DNA from: Streptomyces parvus
GTDB taxonomy: Bacteria > Actinomycetota > Actinomycetes > Streptomycetales > Streptomycetaceae
Reading direction: 5' to 3'
Assembly (NCBI RefSeq): GCF_032121415.1
Contig: NZ_CP135079.1
Span: forward strand, 2,046,001 to 2,110,000
Length of the DNA: 64,000 nucleotides
Positions 16,906 to 25,639 of this stretch are shown one piece after another (the first letter of the stretch is position 1; the number at the start of each line of letters is the position of its first letter). Under the pieces are notes generated by a model. The model made no database searches, was not told where the DNA came from, and saw only the letters and a list, made by a program, of their open reading frames with translations. The translations under genes were made by a program, and so were the position numbers.

Positions 16906-17397
16906 TCAGTAGGGGTGGACGCCCACCGGGGAGGCGGGCGGCGGCCCGTAGCCCTCGGCGACCCGCAGGTGGTAGGTCTCGCGGTCGATGACTTCGAGGC
17001 CGACGATCTCCCAGGGCGGAAGCCGGGCGCTGGAGCGGTGCTCGCCCCACAGCCGCAGCGCGACGGCGGCGGCGTCGTGCAGGTCGCGGGCCTCTTCCCA
17101 GTAGCGGATCTCCGCGTGGTCGCCCGCGTAGCGGCTGGTCAGCAGGAAGGGGTGGTCGTGCGCGAGCTGTTCCAGGCCGCGTCTGACCTCCCCCAGCGGA
17201 GTCTCGGCGCCCGACACGCTGAGGGTGATGTGCCAGAGTCTCGACTGCGGGGACTCCTCCTTCGCCGTCGTGACCGGCTCTCGTTCGGCGGTGTCCGACG
17301 GGAGGGGATTCCGGTCGAAATCCGCCCCCGCTCCGACACTCGTCAGGGCGCGGTTGGCCGTGCCTCGGGGCGGCGCCCCCGGGCGCGCTCGTCTCAC
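16906..17397 (-). CDS. Conserved hypothetical protein between proB and proA
   Basis: A 163-residue protein. GTG 17397 has a perfect AGGAGG six bases upstream, which decides the start over an ATG at 17445. The first ~50 residues are basic and disordered. The rest is one compact alpha/beta domain: [20 protein letters not shown], then [21 protein letters not shown], and a final [14 protein letters not shown]. There are no membrane segments or catalytic motifs. Its place between proB and proA suggests co-expression only; I have no family name for it. A short hairpin (16862-16876) follows. Confidence 0.75.
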   Translation of the reverse strand: MRRARPGAPPRGTANRALTSVGAGADFDRNPLPSDTAEREPVTTAKEESPQSRLWHITLSVSGAETPLGEVRRGLEQLAHDHPFLLTSRYAGDHAEIRYWEEARDLHDAAAVALRLWGEHRSSARLPPWEIVGLEVIDRETYHLRVAEGYGPPPASPVGVHPY

Positions 17398-17525
17398 CGG
17401 CGGCCTCCTGTGGTGTGTTGCTGTGCGGATCCCCTGTTTCCCCACTACAAAGTGGACCAGTCCACAGCCGGGCGTGGGGTGGTTTTGGTGAAGGTCCCCG
17501 CCGAAGAGCCGGACTTTCCGCCGTT

Positions 17526-18680
17526 TCAGGGGGTGAGGCGCGGCGTGAGAATGACCAGATCGTCCCTGTGTACGACCTCGCGCTCGTAGGCGGGTCCCAG
17601 TTCACGGGCCAGGTCCCGGGTGGAGCGGCCGAGCAGCTGGGGGATCTCCTTGGCGTCGAAGTTGACGAGTCCGCGGGCGATCGGGGCGCCGTGCGGATCG
17701 CGCAGTTCGACCGGGTCGCCGGCGCTGAACTCGCCCTCGACGCCGGAGATTCCGGCGGGCAGCAGCGAGGTGCGCCGTTCCACGACGGCCCGTACGGCGC
17801 CGTCGTCGAGGGTGAGCGCGCCCTGCGGGGTGGAGGCGTGGGCCAGCCACAGGAGCCGGTCGGCGGAGCGGCGGCCGGTGCGGTGGAAGTACGTGCCGGT
17901 GTCGCGGCCCGCGAGGGCGTCGGCGGCCCGGCTGGCGGAGGTGAGGACGACGGGGACGCCGGCGGCGGTGGCGATGTTGGCGGCCTCGACCTTGGTGACC
18001 ATGCCGCCGGTGCCCACGCCCGCCTTCCCGGCGCTGCCGATGGTGACGCCGGCCAGGTCCTCGGGGCCGGTGACCTCGGCGATCCGGGACGCGCCGGGGG
18101 TGCCGGGCGGTCCGTCGTAGAGGCCGTCCACGTCGGAGAGCAGGACGAGGAGGTCGGCGTGGACGAGGTGCGCGACGAGGGCGGCGAGCCGGTCGTTGTC
18201 TCCGAAGCGGATCTCGTCGGTGGCGACGGTGTCGTTCTCGTTGACGACGGGGACGGCGCCCATCTCCAGGAGCTTGTCCAGGGTGCTGTAGGCGTTGCGG
18301 TAGTGGCCGCGGCGGCTGGTGTCGTCGGCGGTGAGGAGGACCTGGCCGACGCGGACGCCGTAGCGGGCGAACGAGGCGGTGTAGCGGGCCACGAGGAGGC
18401 CCTGTCCGACGCTGGCGGCGGCCTGCTGGCGGGCGAGGTCCTTGGGCCGTCGGACGAGGCCGAGCGGGGCGAGTCCGGCGGCGATGGCTCCGCTGGAGAC
18501 GAGGACGACCTCGCGTTCGCCGCCGTCCCTGACCTTGGCCAGGACGTCGACGAGGGCGTCGACCCGGTCGGCGTCGAGGCCGCCGGAGGCGGTGGTGAGC
18601 GAGGAGGAGCCGACCTTGACGACGACACGGCGGGCGCCGGTCACCGCCGGCTCCCGGTGCGACGGCCTCTGCTCTGCCAC
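17526..18680 (-). CDS. proB: Glutamate 5-kinase
   Basis: First and feedback-controlled step of proline synthesis: phosphorylates glutamate with ATP. The 384-residue protein has the amino-acid-kinase domain (VVKVGSSSLTT, LVSSGAIAAG, VVNENDTVATDEIRFGDND, GTGGMVTKVEAA), followed by a C-terminal PUA domain from about residue 290 (GEFSAGDPVEL...ARGLVNFD). GTG 18680 has GGGGAAG upstream; a GTG about ten codons downstream is an alternative. In many actinobacteria proB directly follows obgE; here the teichoic-acid-type genes separate them by 8.8 kb. Confidence 0.95.
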   Translation of the reverse strand: MAEQRPSHREPAVTGARRVVVKVGSSSLTTASGGLDADRVDALVDVLAKVRDGGEREVVLVSSGAIAAGLAPLGLVRRPKDLARQQAAASVGQGLLVARYTASFARYGVRVGQVLLTADDTSRRGHYRNAYSTLDKLLEMGAVPVVNENDTVATDEIRFGDNDRLAALVAHLVHADLLVLLSDVDGLYDGPPGTPGASRIAEVTGPEDLAGVTIGSAGKAGVGTGGMVTKVEAANIATAAGVPVVLTSASRAADALAGRDTGTYFHRTGRRSADRLLWLAHASTPQGALTLDDGAVRAVVERRTSLLPAGISGVEGEFSAGDPVELRDPHGAPIARGLVNFDAKEIPQLLGRSTRDLARELGPAYEREVVHRDDLVILTPRLTP

Positions 18681-18870
18681 GTGCTTCCCCGCTCTGGATC
18701 GCCCCGGTGTTCCGACGAGGGCGTCGCAGCCTGTCGGCCGGTGCCGCCCCCGGCACGTCACAGTACGCGAGCGGCCGCCCCCGCCGCCTGCCCGTTCCGC
18801 TCGGTGGACGTCCGGCAGGGGGACGTCCGGTGGGCGGGGCGCGGGCGGGCGGCGGGAGCGGCCGGTGGGC

Positions 18871-21639
18871 TCAGCTCTGCTGCTCCTCCTTGATGGCGAG
18901 CATCCGGTCGACGACCCGGGCGGCGGCACGGCCGTCGGAGGGCTCGCAGAAGTCGACCCGGAACTGGGCGTACTTCTCCTTGTACTCCTCGCTGACCGCG
19001 TCGATGTTCCGGATCGCGGCGACCAGGTCCTCGGAGGTCTTGATCAGCGGTCCGGGGGCGCGGGAGGTGAAGTCGAAGTAGAAGCCGCGCAGGGTGTCGC
19101 GGTAGTGCTCCAGGTCGTACGTGAAGAAGAGCATCGGACGCCCGGAGTGCGCGAAGTCGAAGAGCACCGAGGAGTAGTCCGTGATCATCACGTCGGCGAT
19201 CAGGTAGAGGTCGGCGATGTCCGGGTAGTACGTGACGTCGTAGACGAAGCCCTGTCCGGCGCCGGGGATGGAGTCGAGGACCTTGTGGTGCTTGCGGTAG
19301 AGCAGCACGTGGTCCTCGCCGAGCTCGCGCTGGGCGGCCTCGACGTCGATCTTGTTGTCGAGCTTGAAGCGGCGTCCGCCGTAGCGCTGGTCGTCGCGCC
19401 AGGTGGGCGCGTACAGGACGACCTTCTTGCCCGCGGGGATGCCGAGCTTCTCCCGTACGGCCGCGGCGCGCTTGACGCGGTCGGGGGCGTGGAAGACGTC
19501 GTTGCGCGGGTAGCCCGCCTCCAGGACCTCGCACTGGAGGCGGAAGGAGTTGGTCATGATCGGGGTGGTGAAGGCGTTCGGCGTGATGAACAGGCTGTAC
19601 TGGCGCGAGCGTTGCGGGAGGCTCGCGATGTAGGCCAGGTTCGCCTTGGGGGTGCCGAGGAGGTCGGCGCCGATGCGCTTGAGCGGGGTGCCGTGCCAGG
19701 TCTGGACGACGACCTGGCCCTCGCGGCGGACGAACCACTCGCGGATGCCGCCGTTGGTGACGACGTACCGGCTGCGGGCCAGGGCCTCGTACCACTCCTT
19801 GCTGCCCCACTCGACGCCCCGGACGCCGGGCGGCAGCACGACCTGCTGGTCGTGGACCATCGCGATGTGCTCGACCTCGGTGCCGCGGCGCTTGAGCTCC
19901 TCGTAGACGGCGCGGGGCGAGTCGGAGAACTGCTTGCCGCCGAAGCTGTTGTAGAGCACGGCCTCGCGCAGGGGCAGCTTGCGCTGCTCGGGCGTGTAGA
20001 CGTCGCGCATCAGACGCTGGCGGTAGGCGCCGCGCAGCTCGGGGCCGAGGACCGGGCCGGACTCCACGAAGATCCGGTCGAAGTCGACCCGCTCGACGGT
20101 GTACGTGCGGTGCTCGCCCCGGTGGGCCAGGGGGAGCGTGCCGACGAGGTCGGGGCGGACGGTGACGGGCAGGTCGCGGGTGTGGTCCCACTCGGTGGTG
20201 CGGCGCAGCCGCGGCATCCAGCGGCCGGCGCGCAGCGGGACGGTGCCCTCGTAGGTGGGCATGGTGTCCGGGCGCAGCCGGGCGGTGAAGCGTCCGTCGG
20301 CGAACTCGACGGGCAGCGGGCGGTCCTCGTTGCGGCCGGTGTGGCGCAGGACCATCTTCATCTGCTCGGCGGGGCCGGTGTAGACGCCGGAGAGGACCAG
20401 TTCCCCGTCGGCGGTCCACTCGACGCCGTCGACGACCGGCTGGACGGTGCGGAGCTGCGGGGTGAAGTTGCCGGCGCCGTCGGTGAGGATCGCCAGCTCC
20501 CGGCCCTCGGGCAGCGGGTGCACGCCGGTGACGGGGCCGGTGCCGTTGGTGGCGCGGCGGGTGGTGCCGTCGGCGAAGACGATGAGCGTGCGGTACTTGA
20601 CGGCCTTGCCGGGCCGTACGCCGTCGACGGGCAGATCGGCCAGGGGCAGCCGGGCGGTGTGGCGGAGCCAGCCGTCGGCGCCGGTCTCGCCCTGCTGGAG
20701 CGGGAGGTCGGTGGCGAAGCCGCTGGGCTCGTGGTCGATGCGCAGGGCGGTGGGGTACTTGCCCGCGGGGGTGGTGACGCGGGAGCGCAGGGTGACGGTG
20801 AGGGCGTCGCCGTCGGCGTCCTGCGCGATGATCTCGGCGGGGACGACGTCGACGGAGAGCCTCAGCCGGTTGCGGTCGAAGCCGGCGACGAGGCGGACGC
20901 CGTCGTCGAGGGTCCGGGTCAGGCTGTGTCCGGCCGCGCCCGCGTTGTTCTTGGTGATGCTGCCGACGGACATGCCGCCGGGGCGCGGGATGCCGATGCC
21001 CAGGCGCCAGGTGCCGGGCTGCCACTGGCCGCGTACCCGGAGGCGGGACGGGTCGACGGCGATCTCGAAGCCGGACCAGTCGTAGTTGTGCAGGGCGCCC
21101 TTGGCCTCGGCGGTGGCGCGGGGCTCCAGGACCGTGCGCAGCCGCAGCGGGAGGGTGGAGCGGCTGCCCTGGCGGCGGAGCACGGCGACGCGCAGCGAGC
21201 GCTTGCCGGTGGCCGAGGGGACGTTGGGGATGTAGGCGTAGCCCTTGATCTGGAGCTTGCCGTCCTCCCAGGCCAGGCCGAGGAGCTTGCCGCGTACGGG
21301 GAGCTCACTGCGGTTGAAGTTGCGCACGGAGGAGGGGAGCGAGGAGCTCTCGACGCCGGGCAGCTCGATACGGGCGCGCCGCAGGCCGCGGACGGAGAAG
21401 GCGCCCGGGTTCTCGCGCTCGTAGTGCAGCAGGTCGACCAGTTCGTCGCCGCGCCCGCTGGCCGCCAGGTGCCACTTGACCCGGGCCATCGGGGAGAACT
21501 GCCGGACGACCTTCGGGGCGGCACGGGCCAGGAAATCCTTGGCCGCCCGGTGGAATTCGGGGCGCTCCTCGACCGGAGTCTCCGGGAAGTACTTCATGAG
21601 CCGACTGAGCTCGTCGGGGATCGCTTCGAGGGACGCCAC
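18871..21639 (-). CDS. CDP-glycerol/ribitol glycerophosphotransferase family protein (TagF-like)
   Basis: A 922-residue protein, GTG 21639. The C-terminal part (about 540-915) is a CDP-glycerol glycerophosphotransferase domain: VVQTWHGTPLKRIG, VLYAPTWRDDQRYG, YRKHH and MITDYSSVLFDFAHSGRP carry the conserved His, Asp and Ser residues. Enzymes of this family transfer glycerol- or ribitol-phosphate from CDP onto a growing teichoic acid at the inner face of the membrane. The N-terminal ~500 residues are beta-rich, resembling repeated carbohydrate-binding-like segments, and are not recognised. No membrane helix is seen. The fused cytidylyltransferase/SDR gene 4 kb upstream would supply CDP-ribitol. 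Whether it makes the polymer or its primer is undecided. Confidence 0.87.
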   Translation of the reverse strand: MASLEAIPDELSRLMKYFPETPVEERPEFHRAAKDFLARAAPKVVRQFSPMARVKWHLAASGRGDELVDLLHYERENPGAFSVRGLRRARIELPGVESSSLPSSVRNFNRSELPVRGKLLGLAWEDGKLQIKGYAYIPNVPSATGKRSLRVAVLRRQGSRSTLPLRLRTVLEPRATAEAKGALHNYDWSGFEIAVDPSRLRVRGQWQPGTWRLGIGIPRPGGMSVGSITKNNAGAAGHSLTRTLDDGVRLVAGFDRNRLRLSVDVVPAEIIAQDADGDALTVTLRSRVTTPAGKYPTALRIDHEPSGFATDLPLQQGETGADGWLRHTARLPLADLPVDGVRPGKAVKYRTLIVFADGTTRRATNGTGPVTGVHPLPEGRELAILTDGAGNFTPQLRTVQPVVDGVEWTADGELVLSGVYTGPAEQMKMVLRHTGRNEDRPLPVEFADGRFTARLRPDTMPTYEGTVPLRAGRWMPRLRRTTEWDHTRDLPVTVRPDLVGTLPLAHRGEHRTYTVERVDFDRIFVESGPVLGPELRGAYRQRLMRDVYTPEQRKLPLREAVLYNSFGGKQFSDSPRAVYEELKRRGTEVEHIAMVHDQQVVLPPGVRGVEWGSKEWYEALARSRYVVTNGGIREWFVRREGQVVVQTWHGTPLKRIGADLLGTPKANLAYIASLPQRSRQYSLFITPNAFTTPIMTNSFRLQCEVLEAGYPRNDVFHAPDRVKRAAAVREKLGIPAGKKVVLYAPTWRDDQRYGGRRFKLDNKIDVEAAQRELGEDHVLLYRKHHKVLDSIPGAGQGFVYDVTYYPDIADLYLIADVMITDYSSVLFDFAHSGRPMLFFTYDLEHYRDTLRGFYFDFTSRAPGPLIKTSEDLVAAIRNIDAVSEEYKEKYAQFRVDFCEPSDGRAAARVVDRMLAIKEEQQS

Positions 21640-21844
21640 GGCGGGAAGGCCTTTCCGGGGGGACGTGCAGATGATGAACCCCAGGAAGACGGGGCGTTAA
21701 TGAGACGTGTTCAACCGTCTCATGGTTGCCCCACAGTATGACGTGACACCTCTCACAGGACGAACTCGCCCCGGGCGGCGCCCAGGGCGGGAAGGCATGT
21801 TCGAGGGTTGACCGCACGCCCCGGCGAGAGCTCCTCCGAGCCCT

Positions 21845-21872
21845 GTTCGAGGGCTCCCCCGAGCCCTCGAAC
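21845..21872 (-). terminator. Terminator after the TarS-like glycosyltransferase gene
   Basis: Perfect 12-bp stem GTTCGAGGGCTC/GAGCCCTCGAAC with a CCCC loop, 7 bases beyond the stop of the gene on the minus strand. It indicates that the downstream phosphotransferase gene has its own promoter in 21640-21844. Confidence 0.75.
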
Positions 21873-21878
21873 ACACGG

Positions 21879-23117
21879 TCAGACGCGGTGGGTGCGGGGG
21901 CCGCGCAGGGCGCCGAGCACGGTCCGGCGGGCCTTGCGGACCACGCGACGGGCGAAGGACGGGCGGGGCCCCCGCTGCGGCGCCTCGATCCGCCGTCCGC
22001 CGACCCATTCCGTGACGGTCACCTCGTAAGCGCTGTCGGGGAGCACGGAACTCTCGCCGAAGTGCGGGTAGGCGAGGTGCGGACGGGGCGGGTCTCCCCG
22101 GCGGACGATCTCGGGCTCCTTCTTGTCGCGCAGGAAGGCGGCGATGTCCATGAGCAGGTCGAGCCGGCCCGCGGCGAGGCACATCAGCCGCAGCCGTTCG
22201 TTCACCTTGAGGTTGCGGCCGAGCCCCGGCGTCCAGTACGCCTCCATCAGGGGGGCCGCCAGCGCCATCTTCCGCTCGCGGACCCGGGCCTTCTGCTTCA
22301 CCAGTCCGGGGCCGAACTGCGGCAGCAGGGTGATGACGAAGGGGCGCACCATCAAGGCGTCGCGCCGGGGGCCCGGGGGCACGTACTCGGCGATGAGCCC
22401 CATGAGGGCGCGGGCCGAGTCGAAGCGGCGCTCGAAGCCGCCCTTCTTGGTCATCTGGTTGCGGTCCTCGCGGCCCACCAGGTAATAGCAGGTGTAGTCG
22501 GCGACGACGGAGATCCCGTTGCCGCGCAGATACGCCTCCATCGTGAACAGGGCGTCCTCGCCCGTCTTGAGCTGCTCGTCGAAGGCCATCCCCAGGCGTA
22601 CGAGGAGGTCGCGCCGGAACAGCTTCTGCGCGCTCAGGGTGAATTTGACGTTGGAGGAATACAGGTCGGCGCGCTCGACGGTCTCTTTCCACATGGACTT
22701 CGCGGCACCGCGGTTGACGCCGACGATCTTCCCGAGCACCACGTCCGTGCCCGCCCGGTCCCCCATGGCGACCATGCGCTCCAGGGCTTCCTCGCCGAAG
22801 TAGTCGTCCGCGTCGAGGAAGAAGACGTACCGGCCGCGGGCGAGGTCGAGGCCCCGGTTGCGCGGGCCGCTGGGGCCGCCGGAATTCGGCTGCCGGACGA
22901 CTCTCATGGGGATCGCGGTCCGGGCGGCGAACTCCTCCAGGCAGGCGCCCGTGCCGTCGGTGGAGCCGTCGTCGACGGCGATGATCTCCATGCGGTCCGC
23001 GCCGATGGTCTGCGCCTCGACGGACTCCAGGCACCGGACCAGGTAGGGCATCGCGTCATACGCCCCGATGATCACACTGACATCGGGCTCGTGGTTCTTC
23101 CTGGGCATGTCGGCCAT
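21879..23117 (-). CDS. GT2-family glycosyltransferase, TarS-like
   Basis: A 412-residue protein. ATG 23117 has AGGTG a few bases upstream; a GTG two codons earlier is possible. The GT-A fold shows VSVIIGAYDAMPYLVRCLES, the nucleotide motif VDDGSTDGTG, the metal-binding DADD and QPNSGGPSGPRNRGLDLARG. Further on, GKIVGVNRG, FTLSAQKLFRR and GEDALFTMEAYLRGNGISVV closely recall the catalytic domain of staphylococcal TarS/TarP, which add GlcNAc to ribitol in wall teichoic acid (recalled, not aligned). There is no C-terminal membrane helix. Hairpins on both sides make it a one-gene transcript. It is similar to the glycosyltransferase at 31913-33532. Confidence 0.87.
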   Translation of the reverse strand: MADMPRKNHEPDVSVIIGAYDAMPYLVRCLESVEAQTIGADRMEIIAVDDGSTDGTGACLEEFAARTAIPMRVVRQPNSGGPSGPRNRGLDLARGRYVFFLDADDYFGEEALERMVAMGDRAGTDVVLGKIVGVNRGAAKSMWKETVERADLYSSNVKFTLSAQKLFRRDLLVRLGMAFDEQLKTGEDALFTMEAYLRGNGISVVADYTCYYLVGREDRNQMTKKGGFERRFDSARALMGLIAEYVPPGPRRDALMVRPFVITLLPQFGPGLVKQKARVRERKMALAAPLMEAYWTPGLGRNLKVNERLRLMCLAAGRLDLLMDIAAFLRDKKEPEIVRRGDPPRPHLAYPHFGESSVLPDSAYEVTVTEWVGGRRIEAPQRGPRPSFARRVVRKARRTVLGALRGPRTHRV

Positions 23118-23191
23118 GTACACCTGTCGATTTGATCACGAAAGAAGGCAGATTGCCCGACTATGCACTTTTTGTGCATGAACATGCCGAA

Positions 23192-23231
23192 CGACCCGTA
23201 CATCCCTCCCTCAGGAGAGACGTACGGGTCG
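23192..23231 (-). terminator. Terminator after the membrane phosphotransferase gene
   Basis: Perfect 10-bp stem CGACCCGTAC (23192-23201) with GTACGGGTCG (23222-23231). It lies about 70 bases beyond the stop at 23302, reading on the minus strand. A second small hairpin ATGCAC-TTTTT-GTGCAT lies at 23163-23179, in the promoter region of the next gene. Confidence 0.6.
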
Positions 23232-23301
23232 CGATCGGGGTTGCCTGCTTCTCAGCCAGTTCGATCAGACGTACGGCGCGCGGCTGTGCGACCGCACGCG
23301 C

Positions 23302-25503
23302 TCAGCGCACGGACGAGGCCCCCCCGCGGAGAGCGGCCTTCGCCTCGCTCTCCGCCGCGTCGGTCTCCGGAGCGTCCGGATCCGCCGTGGCGTCGGCCTC
23401 AACGGCCGCCTGCGGGTCGCCGGTCCCGACGCCGCTGGAGACGGCCTCCGCGTCCGGCACCGCTATGGCCTGCTCACCGATCCGCTGGGCGACGGCCGCG
23501 TTACGGGCCTCGGCCTTGGCCGCCAGCGCCCGTACCGCGGCGTTGAACTGCTCCATGGAGGTCGGCTCGTCCGGACCCAGGAGGTAGGTCTTCAGCTCAC
23601 GGCGGGCATCCGCCAGCGTGTCCGCCGCCGGGTCGGCCACCGCGGCCAGCAGCGCGTCGAGCTCCTCGGCGCCGTTTGACAGGATGACCGCGGCGCGCAC
23701 CGCGGTGTTCTGCCGCTTGAACTCCTCGGCTCCGAGCGCGGCCGAGTCGGTGACCGCATACGGCTTGCCACTCGCGATGAAGTCGGAGACCACACTGGAG
23801 ATGTCCGAAACCATGGCGTCGGACTCGTTGAAGCAGTCGTACAGCTTGGGCTGCGCGCCGGTCACCGTACGGTGCTCCCACCAGCCGAAGGAGCGCCAGT
23901 AGGCGTCGTTCCACTCGGCCCTCAGCCGTGCGGTCTCCGCCTCGCGGACCGGGTCGGCGAGCGAGAGCCGCGACTCCTCCGCGTCGTCGCCGCCCACGCG
24001 GCCGGTGGCCGTGAGCTGCGCGAGCCGCGCCTCGATCCGGGCGAGCTCGGCCTTGGCGGCGCTCTGCCCGGCGGCGGCCGATGAGGCTTCCTTCGCCCAG
24101 CGGGGCTCCGCCGCGCGTTCGGCGGCGGCCTTGTCCAGCATCGCCTGGATCCGGGCGTTGACGGCCTTGGCCTTGGCACTGCGGATGCCGGTGAAAGGGT
24201 GCGGCTTGTAGATGATCCGGACCGGGTCGGCGGCGTTCAGCAGCCGGCGCACGATGTTCTCGCCCGCCAGCAGGAGGGAGGTGTTGCCCGGGTTGTCGTC
24301 CCAGCCCTCCCAGGTGGGCGCGTACAGCACGGTCGGGATGGGGTTCTTGACCGTACCCGTCCAGTTCTTGATGGGCTCCAGCTGCGGGCGCCCGACCTCG
24401 ACGATGTCCTCGTCGCGGATCCCCACATCGGCCAGCGCGTACCGGTCGCGGCCGGCCCGGCCCGCCGTCCACACCTCGTCGTACACCTTGGAGAAGGGGT
24501 TCACGCTGGCGAGCTTGTCGCTGTCGCCGTGGCCGATGAAGACGTGCTTCATGGTCGGGACGCGCAGGATGTGGATGTTCTTGCCCACGTTCGCGGGGTA
24601 GAGGCAGACCCGGACCGTGGAGAGGTCCAGGTTCATCAGGTGGGTGCCCGCCGGCACGCAGATCACCGGGACCGAGGTCTCGGCGAGCTGCGGGACGAGA
24701 CCGCGCTCCCGCATGATGATCAGCGGACGGCCCTCGACCCGGCTCATGGTCTCCAGCCACATGTTGCCCTGGTAGGCGGACTCGTTGGAGCCGGAGAAGT
24801 AGAGCACCACGGTCGGCTGGTACTCGCGCAGCCAGCCGTCCACGGCCTTGAGCACGGCGGCAGCAGGAGGAGCCAGCCGGCCGCGGCGCACGTACGGGAC
24901 GAGCAGCGCGAGGTAGAGCAGGGCCAGCAGCAGCGTCAGGCCTATGCCCGCATAGCCGATGACGTTCTCCCCGGTCCCGGCGGCGATCAGCACGCCCACC
25001 ACGGCAGGAATGTCGAGGTGCAGCATCTTCTCCGCGGAGCGCCGCATCAGCGCGCCGGGCGGGGCGTCGGGGATGCGGACCGCGTGCAGGTCCACGTTGC
25101 GGGTGACGACCGGCATGGTGCGGCGGAGCCGGATCAGGGTCGCCATGGCTCCGTGCGGCGCCTGGAGGCCGTAGAAGAGCAGGAAGCAGGCCACCGCCGC
25201 GTAGAACAGCGGCGACTCTGCGAGATCCAGGCGGGCCAGCAGCAGGATGACCATCAGCTGCCGGAGCAGGAAGCGGATCGAGAGCCCGGCCCGCACCTTG
25301 CCCAGGCGGTTGATCAGATAGCTCCCCCGCTGGTGCAGATACCAGTCGGCGGCATACGTGACAGCGGCGGCCGCCGCGAAGAACCAGATGTGGGGAATGA
25401 GCGCGGCAAGCATGACGCAGGGATATCCCAGCCCCATCAACAACGCTGCCGCCAGTTCCGACCTGCTGCCCACACGGGCCAGGCGAATGGCTGTCGAGAT
25501 CAC
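23302..25503 (-). CDS. Membrane-bound CDP-alditol phosphotransferase-like protein
   Basis: A 733-residue protein, GTG 25503. The first ~210 residues hold several hydrophobic segments (for example GLGYPCVMLAALIPHIWFF and IGLTLLLALLYLALLVPYV). The middle part has the glycerophosphotransferase pattern: KHVFIGHGDSDKLASVNPF, VLYAPTWEGWDDN, IIYKPHPFTG and NESDAMVSDISSVVSDFIASG. A long Ala/Glu-rich helical insert (about 440-510) splits this domain, and the last 60 residues are acidic and disordered. Compared with the 922-residue neighbour, it keeps the GHGD/SDISS residues but is anchored in the membrane. It may prime or elongate a wall polymer. Hairpins before and after suggest separate transcription. 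Confidence 0.83.
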   Translation of the reverse strand: MISTAIRLARVGSRSELAAALLMGLGYPCVMLAALIPHIWFFAAAAAVTYAADWYLHQRGSYLINRLGKVRAGLSIRFLLRQLMVILLLARLDLAESPLFYAAVACFLLFYGLQAPHGAMATLIRLRRTMPVVTRNVDLHAVRIPDAPPGALMRRSAEKMLHLDIPAVVGVLIAAGTGENVIGYAGIGLTLLLALLYLALLVPYVRRGRLAPPAAAVLKAVDGWLREYQPTVVLYFSGSNESAYQGNMWLETMSRVEGRPLIIMRERGLVPQLAETSVPVICVPAGTHLMNLDLSTVRVCLYPANVGKNIHILRVPTMKHVFIGHGDSDKLASVNPFSKVYDEVWTAGRAGRDRYALADVGIRDEDIVEVGRPQLEPIKNWTGTVKNPIPTVLYAPTWEGWDDNPGNTSLLLAGENIVRRLLNAADPVRIIYKPHPFTGIRSAKAKAVNARIQAMLDKAAAERAAEPRWAKEASSAAAGQSAAKAELARIEARLAQLTATGRVGGDDAEESRLSLADPVREAETARLRAEWNDAYWRSFGWWEHRTVTGAQPKLYDCFNESDAMVSDISSVVSDFIASGKPYAVTDSAALGAEEFKRQNTAVRAAVILSNGAEELDALLAAVADPAADTLADARRELKTYLLGPDEPTSMEQFNAAVRALAAKAEARNAAVAQRIGEQAIAVPDAEAVSSGVGTGDPQAAVEADATADPDAPETDAAESEAKAALRGGASSVR

Positions 25504-25575
25504 GAAGAACCTGCTCCAGGGGGTGCTGGTTGATTCACCTATTGACGGAAATGTGAAGGTGCGGCTTCACGCATT

Positions 25576-25615
25576 CGGGCCTCTGCCATCGCGCAAAGCG
25601 ACGAACAGAGGCCCG
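25576..25615 (-). terminator. Terminator after the cytidylyltransferase/SDR gene
   Basis: Perfect 10-bp stem CGGGCCTCTG (25576-25585) with CAGAGGCCCG (25606-25615), 25 bases beyond the stop at 25640 on the minus strand. Confidence 0.6.
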
Positions 25616-25639
25616 GAAAAGCACATTTGTCAAGAATTA

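Noticed and set aside
18796-18830. A direct repeat GGACGTCCGG twice after proB
   Set aside because: Two copies only, in a very GC-rich spacer; without conservation it cannot be told from chance.
18442-21741. A 1099-codon open frame on the plus strand opposite the TagF-like gene
   Set aside because: Mirror of a gene with clear phosphotransferase motifs; composition is typical of an antisense shadow.
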